Assembly (NCBI GenBank): GCA_016200205.1
Contig: JACQFF010000059.1
Span: 1 to 36,190, forward strand
Origin: Planctomycetia bacterium
GTDB lineage: Bacteria; Planctomycetota; Planctomycetia; Pirellulales; PALSA-1355
Direction: 5' to 3'
Length of the DNA stretch: 36,190 nucleotides
The notes below the pieces were generated by a model. That model had not been told where the DNA came from. It was given only the letters and a program-made list of their open reading frames with translations, and made no database searches. Of this stretch, positions 25,557 through 32,807 are shown in pieces (position 1 is the first letter of the stretch; each line of letters opens with the position of its first letter). Made by a program: the position numbers and the translations under genes.

Positions 25557-25642
25557 CCCTCTCCCTTTGGGAGAGGGTTGGGGTGAGGGCGAATCCGCAG
25601 AAGACAAGGACCCTCACCCTGCCCTCTCCCACGGGGAGAGGG
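25557..25642. repeat. Inverted doublet of the CCCTCTCCC hairpin repeat
   Basis: Two mirror-image units. The left is CCCTCTCCC-TTT-GGGAGAGGG followed by GGGTGAGGG. The right is CCCTCACCC followed by CCCTCTCCC-ACG-GGGAGAGGG. Each has a 9-bp stem and a 3-nt loop. The doublet fills the gap between the convergent synthase and SDR genes and may serve as a two-way transcript end. A single unit occurs inside the DUF1501 gene (9857-9890). Confidence 0.8.
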
Positions 25643-25711
25643 ATCAGAAACAACGTCTAATCGCGGCGCGGATGATCTGATCGGTTCGCACGCGCCGCAA
25701 ATGGCCGGCCC

Positions 25712-26686
25712 TCACACGTAGCCGTTCTGGCGGAACCAGTTCCAGGCATCGGTCGCGCTTTCGCGCAGCGGACGCGGACGATAGCCTAATTCGGCTGTCG
25801 CCCGCGCACTCGAGAAGTTTCGCTTTTGCCCCGAGATCGCCGTGGCGGCCGAGTTAACGTCGGGCTCGTAACCCGTCAGTTTGGTCCACAAGTCGCCGCA
25901 ATATCCGGCCGCCGTCCGCAGTAGCCGTCCCACGGGGATCATGGGCGGAGTGCCGCCGGTAACATCGGCAAAAATGCGCCAAGCCTGGAAATAGGTCAGC
26001 ACCTCGCCACCGAGAATATAGCGCCGTCCCGGTTTCCCAATTCGGACGGCCGAGAGAATGCCCGACACCACGTCCCGCACGTCGCAATAGGTGTTCAGCC
26101 CGGTGGGAGCACCCAAGCCCCATCCCCTGGCCACCTGCAGCAACATCCGCCCCGACGATGGCTTCAAATCATAGGGGCCGACCATGAATCCTGGGTTCAC
26201 GATCCGTGCATCCAGGCCGTGGGCCACGAAATCCAAAATCACCTGCTCGGCCTCGCGCTTGGTGACCACGTAGGGACAGCGGACTCCGCCCACCGGCTCA
26301 GTTCCTTCATCGCCGGCCTGTTCGAGCGTCGCGCAGCCAAGTGCATCCAGGCTGGAGACGTGCACCAACTTGGCGCCTTCGGCGTGGGCGGCGGCGGCAA
26401 TGTTGCGGGTGCCCTCAACGTTGACCGCGCGCGCCATGGCTAGACCGCTCCAACCGATGTGGACGTGGGCCGCGGCGTGCACGATACAACCGGACCCTCG
26501 GATCGCTCGGGTCACGGCCTCGCGGTCGCGGACGTCGCCGCGAGCGACTTCGACGTCCAATCCGGCGAGCGGTCGCGGATCGGCCGCCTCGCGCGCAAGC
26601 ACGCGGACCGCGCTGCCGTTTTCCAACAGTCGACGCACGGCGTTGTTACCGACTAGCCCCGTTGCGCCCGTAACCAACGTGATCAT
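25712..26686 (-). CDS. Extended SDR (NAD(P)-dependent epimerase/dehydratase or ketoreductase)
   Basis: A 324-aa Rossmann-fold enzyme from ATG 26686 (MITLVTGATGLVGNNAVRRLL); the ORF-track start adds 115 unrelated residues. TGATGLVGNN is the TGxxGxxG dinucleotide loop. VSSLDALG and PYVVTKREAEQVI supply the catalytic Ser and the YxxxK pair. VNPGFMVGPYDLKPSSG follows, as in HpnA-like and 3-beta-hydroxysteroid-dehydrogenase-like proteins. The gene is convergent with the fused acyl-AMP ligase/ACP/oxoamine synthase. In bacterial sphingolipid synthesis the ketosphinganine reductase CerR is an enzyme of this annotation class, so reduction of the 3-keto product is a plausible role. Hopanoid-type or sugar epimerase function is the alternative. 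Confidence 0.88.
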   Translation of the reverse strand: MITLVTGATGLVGNNAVRRLLENGSAVRVLAREAADPRPLAGLDVEVARGDVRDREAVTRAIRGSGCIVHAAAHVHIGWSGLAMARAVNVEGTRNIAAAAHAEGAKLVHVSSLDALGCATLEQAGDEGTEPVGGVRCPYVVTKREAEQVILDFVAHGLDARIVNPGFMVGPYDLKPSSGRMLLQVARGWGLGAPTGLNTYCDVRDVVSGILSAVRIGKPGRRYILGGEVLTYFQAWRIFADVTGGTPPMIPVGRLLRTAAGYCGDLWTKLTGYEPDVNSAATAISGQKRNFSSARATAELGYRPRPLRESATDAWNWFRQNGYV

Positions 26687-26772
26687 GACGCCCCCAAAAT
26701 CTTGTCCGGGCGTGACGGAAAGTGTCCCGTTTAGCCGGATTCGCCCCGCTCCTGCCGTTAAGATGCCAGAGC

Positions 26773-26801
26773 TAGGCAGCGGCAGCAATCCAAAATATAA
26801 T
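26773..26801 (+). promoter_or_regulatory. Candidate promoter of the 58-aa gene
   Basis: TAGGCA (four of six), 17 nt, and a perfect TATAAT at 26796-26801. The predicted start near 26808 gives a leader of about 44 nt to GTG 26852. Confidence 0.5.
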
Positions 26802-26851
26802 GGGAGGACCCGAGTTGCTTTCCTCCGTTTCAATCGCCAAGAGGTTTGAGC

Positions 26852-27028
26852 GTGTTGACCGAACAAGAAGTCGTACGAACCTGGGCACGCCTGTTTAAGG
26901 GCGAGGTGACCGGCGAGAACATCGCCAAAGCCGAAGCGCTCTTGGACGAATTGCGTCCCGAAAGCCCACTGCGTCATCGCTTGGGCAACGAATTGGATGA
27001 GCTGCGCCTGCTCAGTATCCACGACTAG
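26852..27028 (+). CDS. Small conserved hypothetical protein (58 aa)
   Basis: GTG 26852 is chosen because AGAGG lies about 8 nt upstream and a perfect TATAAT promoter precedes it. The sequence MLTEQEVVRTWARLFKGEV, then AKAEALLDELRPESPLRHRL and ELDELRLLSIHD, is acidic and helical, with no signal peptide. The regular heptad-like spacing of leucines suggests a helical hairpin. It is not a recognised family; from its pattern and gene signals it is likely real. The SDR gene is on the opposite strand, divergent. Confidence 0.65.
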   Translation: MLTEQEVVRTWARLFKGEVTGENIAKAEALLDELRPESPLRHRLGNELDELRLLSIHD

Positions 27029-27236
27029 CACGTGGAAAGTCGTGCCGGCCGAGCGCGGTTAATCTGGCGCCATTGCGGCCGGGAACGCACGGCCCGTGGA
27101 TCGATCCGGCGGACAAAGGGCTTCGCTCGTCGTGCCCATTGGTGCGACTCCGCGAATGGCGCATGGGTGTTGCGTTCGCATAGTGCGCCTCGCGCGGCTC
27201 GATTGCGCGTTCCGCACCGCTTCTTTCCGTTTTGGC

Positions 27237-28454
27237 TTAGCGGTTGATTTCCACGCCGAAGTTCACGCCGTTGGAATAGAAGATCTGGTGATTGGCACCG
27301 TTCAGGATGCTGATCAAGTTCGGGCCGCTATAGTCGATGCGGTCACTGGCTCGCGTAATGTTGCCCACGACCAGTCCGGTGTAGCCGAGCTTCAGGCCCA
27401 CGTTGCTTGTAACTTGAAAAACGGTCTGGAGTCGGAATTCTCCCACGGGCGAAAATGTCGTTGCGAATTGGTGCGTATTGGTTCCTATTCCATTAAATAT
27501 GATGGGTGTGGTAGTTGCGGCCGCGGTTTGGTTGGCCACCGCTTGATCGCCTAGGTTTGTTTTCAGGTGCACGTTCTGGAAGTTCGCGCCCGCGAGGAAC
27601 CGGGCTTCAAAGGAGGTGATCCAGCGTTCTCGCTGGCGCTCCCAACGGCCGCCGATTTGCGGTCCAACGATGTTATTCATGGCACGTATACTCCAGATGC
27701 TGCTGTCGAGAAGATTTTGGGGCCAATTGACCGTCGTCGTTTGAGACCCGATCGGGGGCCCGAAGTCCTCGGTGATCGTGAATGAATTAACGATGTTACC
27801 ATTTCCTGTCCCCTGAACGAGGAACGTATCGTTGATCTGCAGCCATCGGGCGCCATATAACAGCTCGAAGAAACCACCATTATGCAAGCGAGGGGCGCGA
27901 TAGAACCGCATCAACTCCAGGCCGTTGAGCACCAGCACATTTTTCATCGTAAGATCTGAAAAGGCGGGGGGAACCTCGCCCAGATCGATGGGTATTATGC
28001 CGATGGGAAAGAATCCACGTGCATGCAAAAGGGCATTGGGATCATCCAATAGAAACAGGGGATTTTTGACCGCACGAAATTGCCCCTGGCTTACGTGATC
28101 CAAGACGCTCGCCTGCCAACCATAATTATCGGTGTCGATGTAACCCACTTCCCACCGGTTGCCCCACGCGCCGGTCGCTCCAATGAAACCGGTGTCGACG
28201 GTTTGCCCATTTATATGCGCGCCTAAAATGAAGTCGCCAACCGTCGGCTCCATAGCCGTAGTACTCCCGACACGTGCTAAGTTCGGCTTCGACAGCGACC
28301 AGAACAGCCGCTCGTAGCTAAAGAAATAGCCGACGTGCGGCCGCGGGCCATTGCCGTAGCCGCTGGTTTCCGCCGGCCCAAACAATCGTAGGCTCGGTTC
28401 GAAATTCACCGGGTAATGGGCGCGAACTCGGATTGGCGTTCGAGAATGGTGCAC
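27237..28454 (-). CDS. BBP7-like outer membrane beta-barrel protein, main part (frameshifted 5' end)
   Basis: About 400 aa of alternating aromatic/polar strands typical of the planctomycete BBP7-type outer-membrane barrel family. Supporting stretches include GYFFSYERLFWSLSKP near the start, FFELLYGARWLQINDTF in the middle, and VGLKLGYTGLVVGNITRASD near the end. The C-terminus IFYSNGVNFGVEINR is a beta strand ending in a polar residue. The ORF-track start (GTG 28454) gives no signal peptide. The signal peptide lies upstream in another frame (see the next entry), so the intact gene would run to about 28590. The protein would sit in the outer membrane; function unknown. The sequence shows no stop in the main frame, so the frameshift may be an assembly error. 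Confidence 0.8.
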   Translation of the reverse strand: MHHSRTPIRVRAHYPVNFEPSLRLFGPAETSGYGNGPRPHVGYFFSYERLFWSLSKPNLARVGSTTAMEPTVGDFILGAHINGQTVDTGFIGATGAWGNRWEVGYIDTDNYGWQASVLDHVSQGQFRAVKNPLFLLDDPNALLHARGFFPIGIIPIDLGEVPPAFSDLTMKNVLVLNGLELMRFYRAPRLHNGGFFELLYGARWLQINDTFLVQGTGNGNIVNSFTITEDFGPPIGSQTTTVNWPQNLLDSSIWSIRAMNNIVGPQIGGRWERQRERWITSFEARFLAGANFQNVHLKTNLGDQAVANQTAAATTTPIIFNGIGTNTHQFATTFSPVGEFRLQTVFQVTSNVGLKLGYTGLVVGNITRASDRIDYSGPNLISILNGANHQIFYSNGVNFGVEINR

Positions 28455-28590
28455 TGCCGTTCTCGTAGGAGGGAGTTGGCGTCGGATAATCCAGATTCGA
28501 ATTCGCCGGAGGCTGAGCCAAGGCCTGTCCGGTCCACAAGACCAGGGCTCCCCACGCTAGCAGCCAAATTGCCGTGCGTTTAATCAACAT
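28318..28590 (-). pseudogene. Out-of-frame signal-peptide segment of the BBP7-like gene
   Basis: ATG 28590 starts a clean signal peptide, MLIKRTAIWLLAWGALVLWTGQALA, with cleavage after ALA, then QPPANSNLDYPTPTPSYENG and SRPLPGEFRTEP. Around 28380-28410 the reading must move by one base to join the barrel frame (SLRLFGPAETSGYGNG). Read as one protein it is a normal exported barrel. As sequenced, the frame stops at 28318. A single-base indel in this segment explains it. Confidence 0.65.
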
Positions 28591-29113
28591 GTTTCGCGTC
28601 CACCTTGGCTCGCACAAAATAGACCCTGCGCAGGCCGTCCACCACGGAGAGCCCGCGCATTGGGTGTGACGGTAGTATCGGCCGTGCCTGTAGCGTGAAT
28701 TAAGTAAGAAAGGCAAGGTGTTCCGAAAAAACCGATTATCCGACCTCGCCGCCACGAAGTTGGGGGAAATGGGATAAATCCGCAGGCTCAATGGGGTAGA
28801 AGTTGCAACCTGGTCCCGTTTATGGCCCGCCACTGAACGCAAAAAGTGCGCCTCGCTTCCAGGGCCGCCCAGCCCAAAACCATTCGATCGGACCGCTTTG
28901 CGGTTCAACGATCGAGACTTCGGGATCGGGGCGCTCCCCTGGCAGACGAGGCTCGAACCGCCGCTTCCACGTGCCAACGGTTCGCTACAGCAGTATTTGC
29001 GCAGTATTCGAGCAGCTCGGCCCGGCCCGTTTGTCGGGGCCGATGCCGGCGCGTATACTTTCGCTGATGCCGTCGCCCCCTCTGGTCATTATTCTTTGAT
29101 TGGGATGTGTGCC
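28591..29113. other. Intergenic region, divergent
   Basis: About 520 nt between the BBP7-like gene and the TraB/GumN-like gene. Apart from the promoter at 29031-29059 nothing specific is seen. Overlapping ORFs reach in from both sides but lack recognisable protein. Confidence 0.45.
29031..29059 (+). promoter_or_regulatory. Candidate sigma-70 promoter of the TraB/GumN-like gene
   Basis: TTGTCG (four of six), exactly 17 nt, TATACT (five of six). The predicted start near 29066 leaves a leader of about 48 nt to ATG 29114. Confidence 0.5.
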
Positions 29114-30121
29114 ATGACTCAACGCGCTTGGACCAGCGTTTTTTGGCTGTGCTGCATACTACTAGCCTGGGTGGCCCTCTCGCCGATTCTTGCGGCCGAT
29201 CCTCCCGCCGCGGCCGAAGCTCGGAAATATGTGCGGGTTGAGCGCGACAAGTCGGGTGAGCCGCTAGCATTGCAAACGGCCGTCGTGCGTTTTGCTTCGA
29301 CCGAAGCGGCCCAGAGCGATCGGTTCGTGGACCTGATCGGCGCGGTGCATGTGGGCGAGAAGGCCTACTATGAGGGTTTGAATAAGGCTTTCGAGAACTA
29401 CGACGTGGTGCTCTACGAGTTGGTAGCCCCCGAGGGCACGCGCGTTCCCAAGGGAGCCAAACCCGGCAACCATCCGGTTGCAATGCTGCAGAACGGGTTC
29501 AAAGACATGCTGGGGCTCGAGCATCAATTGCAATACATCGACTACACCAAGAGTAACCTGATGCACGCCGACATGTCGCCCGACGATTTCTCGAAGTCGA
29601 TGGCCGACCGCAATGAAAGCTTCATGTCGATGTACTTCCGCATGATGGGGGCGGCACTGGCCCAACAATCGAAACTGCAAAACCAGGGCAAATCGTCCGA
29701 GTTCGACATCCTCATGGCCCTGTTCGACAAGGATCGTGCCCGGGCCCTGAAGCGGTTGATGGCCGACCAGTTCGAGAATCTTGAGGGCGTGATGAGCGCG
29801 CTGGACGGCCCGCAAGGCTCGACCATCGTTACCGAGCGCAACAAAGTCGCGCTAAAGAAATTAGCCGAGCAAATCGCGGACGGGAAGAAAAAGATCGCGA
29901 TTTTCTACGGTGCGGCGCACTTGCCCGACATGGAAAGACGCCTGGTCGCGGAATTTCACCTCCAGCGCGCTACCGAGAACTGGTTCACGGCCTGGAGGCT
30001 GGACAAGCCAGCGGCGGCGCCAATCAAGCCGGAGGTCAACAAACCGCGTGCCCAAGTCAGCCCTCGACGCAATCGCCCCGCGCAGCCCAACTTGTTGACC
30101 CGCGTTTTCGCAGGGCATTAA
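29114..30121 (+). CDS. Secreted TraB/GumN-like family protein
   Basis: A 335-aa protein from ATG 29114, chosen because it begins a clean signal peptide: MTQRAWTSVFWLCCILLAWVALSPILAA. The mature part has DLIGAVHVGEKAYYEGLNKA and DVVLYELVAPEGTRVPKG, then near the C-terminal side IAIFYGAAHLPDMERRL. The two GxxH motifs, with a Glu in the YEL segment, are the pattern of the TraB/PrgY/GumN/Tiki superfamily, whose members include metal-dependent membrane proteases. The protein is probably periplasmic or membrane-associated. The C-terminal basic, proline-rich tail (KPRAQVSPRRNRPAQPN) is unusual and low complexity. Confidence 0.8.
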   Translation: MTQRAWTSVFWLCCILLAWVALSPILAADPPAAAEARKYVRVERDKSGEPLALQTAVVRFASTEAAQSDRFVDLIGAVHVGEKAYYEGLNKAFENYDVVLYELVAPEGTRVPKGAKPGNHPVAMLQNGFKDMLGLEHQLQYIDYTKSNLMHADMSPDDFSKSMADRNESFMSMYFRMMGAALAQQSKLQNQGKSSEFDILMALFDKDRARALKRLMADQFENLEGVMSALDGPQGSTIVTERNKVALKKLAEQIADGKKKIAIFYGAAHLPDMERRLVAEFHLQRATENWFTAWRLDKPAAAPIKPEVNKPRAQVSPRRNRPAQPNLLTRVFAGH

Positions 30122-30303
30122 GCCCAAAGTCGCCAAGCTATGCGGCTGGCCGTCGACAGTCCCGTCGCCGGGACCAGCGGGCGATCAGTTCTAGTCGTAT
30201 TGCTTTACACACCGCAGCTGATTCTCCATACTAGGTGGCCCAAGAAGGGAGCCGCTGTTGCGATCCAACGGCTTGCATCGCCGGAGAGTTGCGGGGGTGT
30301 GGA

Positions 30304-31110
30304 ATGGCCGGCCTTAGCGTGAATGAGATGACGACCTATCGCTGGTCGTTCGAGGAAGATGTCACCCGCTACCGCGACGCCGGCATCGAGGCCATCGGGG
30401 TCTGGCGGCAGAAGCTCACCGATTTTGGTGAAGACCGTGCCCTCGGCCTGCTGGCGCAAAGCGGCCTGAAAGTTTCCAACCTGTTGTGGGCCGGCGGGTT
30501 CACCGGCAGCGATGGCCACTCGTACCAAGAAGGACTGGCGGACGCCCGCGAAGCCCTGCATCTGGCAGCCGCCCTCAAAACGAGCCATCTGATCGTCTAC
30601 AGCGGGGCCCGCAACGGTCACACGCAGAATCATGTCCGGCGACTTTTCAAAGGCGCGCTGGGCGAATTACTGCCGCTAGCCGAGCAACTCCAGATCTTCT
30701 TGGACGTCGAGCCCATGCACGCCGGCTGTGCCGAGGAGTGGACTTTCTTGACAAGTCTCGACGAAGCGCTATCGCTCGTCGACAGCGTGGGGAGCCCCTT
30801 TCTGAAGCTCGCTTTCGACACCTATCATTTCGGGCACGATCCGCGCATCGTCGAACAGATCGGCATCCTCGCGCCGCACATCGGCATCGTACACCTGGCC
30901 GACGGCAAGGGCCCGCCCGATCGCGAACAAAACCGGCATTGCTTGGGCGAAGGAGACGTGCCTTTGCCCGGTATCGTCAAAGCGCTCAAACAAGCCGGCT
31001 ACGACGGCTACTACGACGTCGAACTGATCGGCGAGGAAATCGAACGCTGCAATTATCGGCAGTTGCTCCGGCGATCCAAGCGGGTATTCGAGCAGTGGCT
31101 GGTCGCTTAG
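30304..31110 (+). CDS. Sugar phosphate isomerase/epimerase-like TIM barrel protein
   Basis: A 268-aa protein of the AP-endonuclease-2/xylose-isomerase-like TIM barrel class. The start is ATG 30304 (MAGLSVNEMTTYRWSFEEDV); the track's GTG 30235 is an alternative. Barrel signatures include the strand/helix unit YRDAGIEAIGVWRQKLTDFG and VSNLLWAGGF. Putative metal ligands are seen in FLDVEPMH (Glu, His), LAFDTYHFGHDP (Asp, His), IVHLADGKGPP (His) and ELIGEE (Glu). GDVPLPGIVKALKQAGYDGYYDVE is the typical C-terminal block. Substrate unknown. The stop codon TAG (31108-31110) is partly supplied by a MITE-like insertion: its TA comes from the target duplication and its G from the element. Confidence 0.88.
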   Translation: MAGLSVNEMTTYRWSFEEDVTRYRDAGIEAIGVWRQKLTDFGEDRALGLLAQSGLKVSNLLWAGGFTGSDGHSYQEGLADAREALHLAAALKTSHLIVYSGARNGHTQNHVRRLFKGALGELLPLAEQLQIFLDVEPMHAGCAEEWTFLTSLDEALSLVDSVGSPFLKLAFDTYHFGHDPRIVEQIGILAPHIGIVHLADGKGPPDREQNRHCLGEGDVPLPGIVKALKQAGYDGYYDVELIGEEIERCNYRQLLRRSKRVFEQWLVA

Positions 31111-31243
31111 AACGCGTCTTCAAAACGTTCCGAACGTTGGAATTTGGGAGGGCGAAGCTCTCGCTGAGCCGATTTTGCACCGGAAGTAGCGGCTCGGCAG
31201 GAGCCTCGCCCTCCCGGTCGCGTAATTCGAAGACACGTTCTTA
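31107..31243. mobile_element. MITE-like element, copy 2, at the isomerase stop codon
   Basis: The element body 31110-31240 (131 bp) is flanked by a 3-bp duplication TTA (31107-31109 and 31241-31243). It matches copy 1 at 16406-16537 in the same orientation with only about four changes (one 1-base indel). The terminal repeats GAACGCGTCTTC and GAAGACACGTTC and the internal complementarity are as in copy 1. No coding capacity. TTA is the reverse complement of the TAA duplicated at copy 1, so the target preference is the same three bases on either strand. Confidence 0.85.
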
Positions 31244-31320
31244 GGGGCGCTTTGTCGAATCGCAATTTCGCGCGCCGCTGACGGCGACGGCAAACCACCC
31301 CGCGAAACAAGCGTGCGTTC

Positions 31321-32718
31321 TTAAAACACGCGGTTCAGTCCGTTGAGCGCCGCCACGCGATAGGCTTCGGCCATCGTGGGATAGTTGAAGGTGGTGTTGG
31401 TGAAGTACCGCAACGTGTTGTGCGGCGCGGGTTGCGACATGATCGCCTGGCCGATGTGGATGATTTCGGCAGCACTGTGGCCAAAACAGTGAATCCCCAA
31501 CAGCGCCAGGCTTTCGCGATGGAACAATAGCTTCAGCATGCCCACCGCCTGACCGGCGATTTGCGCGCGGGCCAGACTGCGGAACATGGCTTTGCCCACT
31601 TCATAGGGAATTTTCTCCTCCGTCAACTGCCGCTCGGTCTTTCCGATCGAAGAGATTTCGGGACTGGTGTAAATGCCCGTCGGAATATCTTGAACGAGAC
31701 GGTGATTTGGGTCGCCGCAAAAGTGGCTGGCGGCAAAGCGGCCTTGATCGTACGAAGCGCTGGCCAGCGACGGATAGCCGACGACATCGCCCACGGCATA
31801 GATGTGCGGCTGAGTCGTTTGATAGTGCTCGTTGACTTCGATTTGTCCGCGATGATTGGGCACGATTCCGACCGTGTCCAGCCCCAGGTCTTCGGTAGTT
31901 CCCGTGCGGCCGTTGGCCCATAGCAGGATATCGGATTTGATTTTCTTGCCGCTGCGCAGGTGCAAGACGACGCCGCCGTCGGTGGCTTCCACGCGCTCGT
32001 ACTCTTCATTGTGCAGAATGCGCACGCCATTTTCAGAAAGATGATAACTCAGCGCGTCGATGATCTCGTCGTCCAAAAAGGCCAGCAGCTTGTCGCGCGT
32101 ATTGACCAGCGTAACCCGGACCTGCATATTGCGCCACATCGAAGCGTATTCGCAGCCGACCACGCCCGCCCCATAGACCGCAATGCTTCCGGGAGTGCGA
32201 TCGAGCGAGAGCAGCGTATCGCTATCGAAAATGCGCGGGTGCGTGAAGTCGACGTCTTTGGGGCGGAAGGGGCGCGAGCCGGTGGCGATCACGAATCCAT
32301 CGGCGGTCAGTTGCCTCTTGGCATGGTCCGCGTAATCGACTTCGATCGTGTGCGCGTCGATAAAGCGGGCGTTTCCGGGCACTAGCGCCACCTCGTTGCG
32401 ATCGTAAAAGCTTTCGCGCAGTTGAACCTGCTTATCGATCACCGCATTGGCCGTGGCCAGCAGTTCGGGAAATGAGAATTTCGCTTGCACGTCCATGCGT
32501 TTGTAGATCGGGCTCTGGTTGCACAAGCTCATATGGTAAATCGCTTGCCGCAGGGCCTTGCTGGGAATCGTGGCCCAATGCGTGCAGCCGCCGCCGACTT
32601 GAGCGAAGCGTTCCACCGCGGCCACCGATTTGCCCCCTTTTGACGCGCTCATCGCCGCGCCCTCGCCCCCTGGCCCGGTGCCGATCACCACAAAATCAAA
32701 ATGCTGCGTCTCGACCAT
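31321..32718 (-). CDS. sthA: Soluble (Si-specific) NAD(P)+ transhydrogenase
   Basis: A 465-aa FAD-dependent pyridine nucleotide-disulfide oxidoreductase family member that exchanges hydride between NADPH and NAD+. The start is ATG 32718 ([20 protein letters not shown]). [10 protein letters not shown] is the FAD-binding loop. [16 protein letters not shown] is the SthA active-site region, in which one of the two cysteines of the usual lipoamide-dehydrogenase disulfide is replaced; this distinguishes it from a reductase. [17 protein letters not shown] is the NAD(P)-binding loop and [23 protein letters not shown] the second FAD motif. The C-terminal dimer interface [18 protein letters not shown] and [21 protein letters not shown] match SthA/UdhA. 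It is monocistronic and faces the isomerase gene. Confidence 0.96.
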   Translation of the reverse strand: MVETQHFDFVVIGTGPGGEGAAMSASKGGKSVAAVERFAQVGGGCTHWATIPSKALRQAIYHMSLCNQSPIYKRMDVQAKFSFPELLATANAVIDKQVQLRESFYDRNEVALVPGNARFIDAHTIEVDYADHAKRQLTADGFVIATGSRPFRPKDVDFTHPRIFDSDTLLSLDRTPGSIAVYGAGVVGCEYASMWRNMQVRVTLVNTRDKLLAFLDDEIIDALSYHLSENGVRILHNEEYERVEATDGGVVLHLRSGKKIKSDILLWANGRTGTTEDLGLDTVGIVPNHRGQIEVNEHYQTTQPHIYAVGDVVGYPSLASASYDQGRFAASHFCGDPNHRLVQDIPTGIYTSPEISSIGKTERQLTEEKIPYEVGKAMFRSLARAQIAGQAVGMLKLLFHRESLALLGIHCFGHSAAEIIHIGQAIMSQPAPHNTLRYFTNTTFNYPTMAEAYRVAALNGLNRVF

Positions 32719-32807
32719 CGCAAATAGACTCCTTGATCTGGTTGCGGCAGTTTATCGGTCCGCCCGGTTCGACGTCTGTCGCCAACTCCCCGATTTTCAT
32801 TGCGGGG

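Noticed and set aside
26687-27031. 115-residue N-terminal extension of the SDR
   Set aside because: It is antisense to the 58-aa gene and its promoter; the Rossmann loop begins right after ATG 26686.
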